Shown here one piece after another: positions 5,476 to 5,627 of a stretch of 5,627 bases of DNA (position 1 is the first letter of the stretch; each line of letters starts with the position of its first letter). Position numbers and translations under genes: made by a program. The stretch is from CF-161 sp035638495 (GTDB lineage: Bacteria; Chloroflexota; Dormibacteria; Dormibacterales; Dormibacteraceae). The notes under the pieces are model-generated. The model worked only from the letters and a program-made list of their open reading frames with translations, made no database searches and was not told the DNA's origin. The DNA lies in assembly GCA_035638495.1 (NCBI GenBank), contig DASQZW010000067.1:1-5627 (forward strand), written 5' to 3'.

Positions 5476-5499
5476 GGGCCATCCGCCGGCGAATGGCCC
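5476..5499. repeat. 24-base palindrome, copy 2, one mismatch
   Basis: This is the same element as 5434-5457 with a single change, A instead of G at 5492, which gives one imperfect pair. The centres of the two copies are 42 bases apart, about four turns of B-DNA. In minus-strand RNA the changed pair is a U-G wobble and in plus-strand RNA it is a C-A mismatch, so the hairpin is better preserved in the minus-strand transcript. The spacer 5458-5475 shows nothing else. Confidence 0.6.
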
Positions 5500-5522
5500 A
5501 CCGAGGGTCTGAGCGGGGCCGG

Positions 5523-5627
5523 CTACTCCGGGATGTAGTCCCGCCGCAGGCCGAGGCGGTCGGGGATGTGCAGCTGCACCATCTTGGCCGCCACGCCCGC
5601 AGGCGCGCGCGGTCGAGCCAGCGAGGT
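5523..5627 (-). CDS. C-terminal end of an unidentified protein, cut by the right edge
   Basis: On the minus strand the frame is open from the right edge to a TAG at 5523-5525, giving 34 residues that end in GLRRDYIPE. The stretch KMVQLHIPDRLGLRRDYIPE has a normal soluble-protein composition and third positions that are nearly all G or C, so it looks like a real C-terminus. There is no start codon in a plausible position because the gene begins beyond the window. I do not recognise the family. The stop is followed on this strand by the two 24-base palindromes and then the DUF559 gene. Confidence 0.5.
   Translation of the reverse strand, partial: TSLARPRAPAGVAAKMVQLHIPDRLGLRRDYIPE

Noticed and set aside
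1..5627. CRISPR array, tRNA, rRNA, insertion sequence
   Set aside because: I saw no regularly spaced repeats beyond the two palindromes, no cloverleaf-like or rRNA-like stretch, and no transposase.

Overview
The window is GC-rich throughout, with strong G/C bias at third codon positions, long open antisense frames and one TTG start. Together with the gene families (an actinobacterial-type menC, an Rv0233-like R2lox, an AbiEi-DUF559 protein) this suggests an actinobacterium, possibly a Thermoleophilia/Gaiellales-like soil lineage. The taxonomic call is an inference.

Layout. (1) 1-701, plus strand: the C-terminal two thirds of an o-succinylbenzoate synthase / N-succinylamino acid racemase (enolase superfamily), cut by the left edge. 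(2) 706-1020, minus strand: a small membrane-anchored Pro/Thr-rich protein, convergent with menC. The two stop codons lie 4 bases apart inside a perfect 16-base palindrome. (3) 1021-1147: a divergent intergenic region. (4) 1148-1585, plus: an unrecognised four-helix membrane protein. (5) 1626-4486, plus: a tight three-gene operon of R2-like ligand-binding oxidase (R2lox), a divergent SDR and a class I PLP aminotransferase, with gaps of 40 (from the membrane gene), 10 and 4 bases. (6) 4483-5364, minus: an AbiEi-type winged helix fused to a DUF559 PD-(D/E)XK nuclease-like domain, whose stop codon overlaps that of the aminotransferase. (7) 5365-5522: an intergenic region with two near-identical 24-base palindromes exactly 42 bases apart. 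(8) 5523-5627, minus: the last 34 codons of an unidentified gene.

The most interesting unit is the R2lox-SDR-aminotransferase cluster. R2lox builds a Mn/Fe cofactor and a Val-Tyr ether crosslink, and its physiological substrate is unknown. All residues for both are present here. Co-transcription with an SDR lacking the Tyr/Lys catalytic pair and with an intact aminotransferase suggests an oxidation/transamination pathway on an unknown substrate. That pathway is a hypothesis from gene order only.

The most interesting non-coding signals are the paired 24-base palindromes upstream of the DUF559 gene, and two similar palindromes (6-base stem, CTAG centre) at the two convergent gene junctions.
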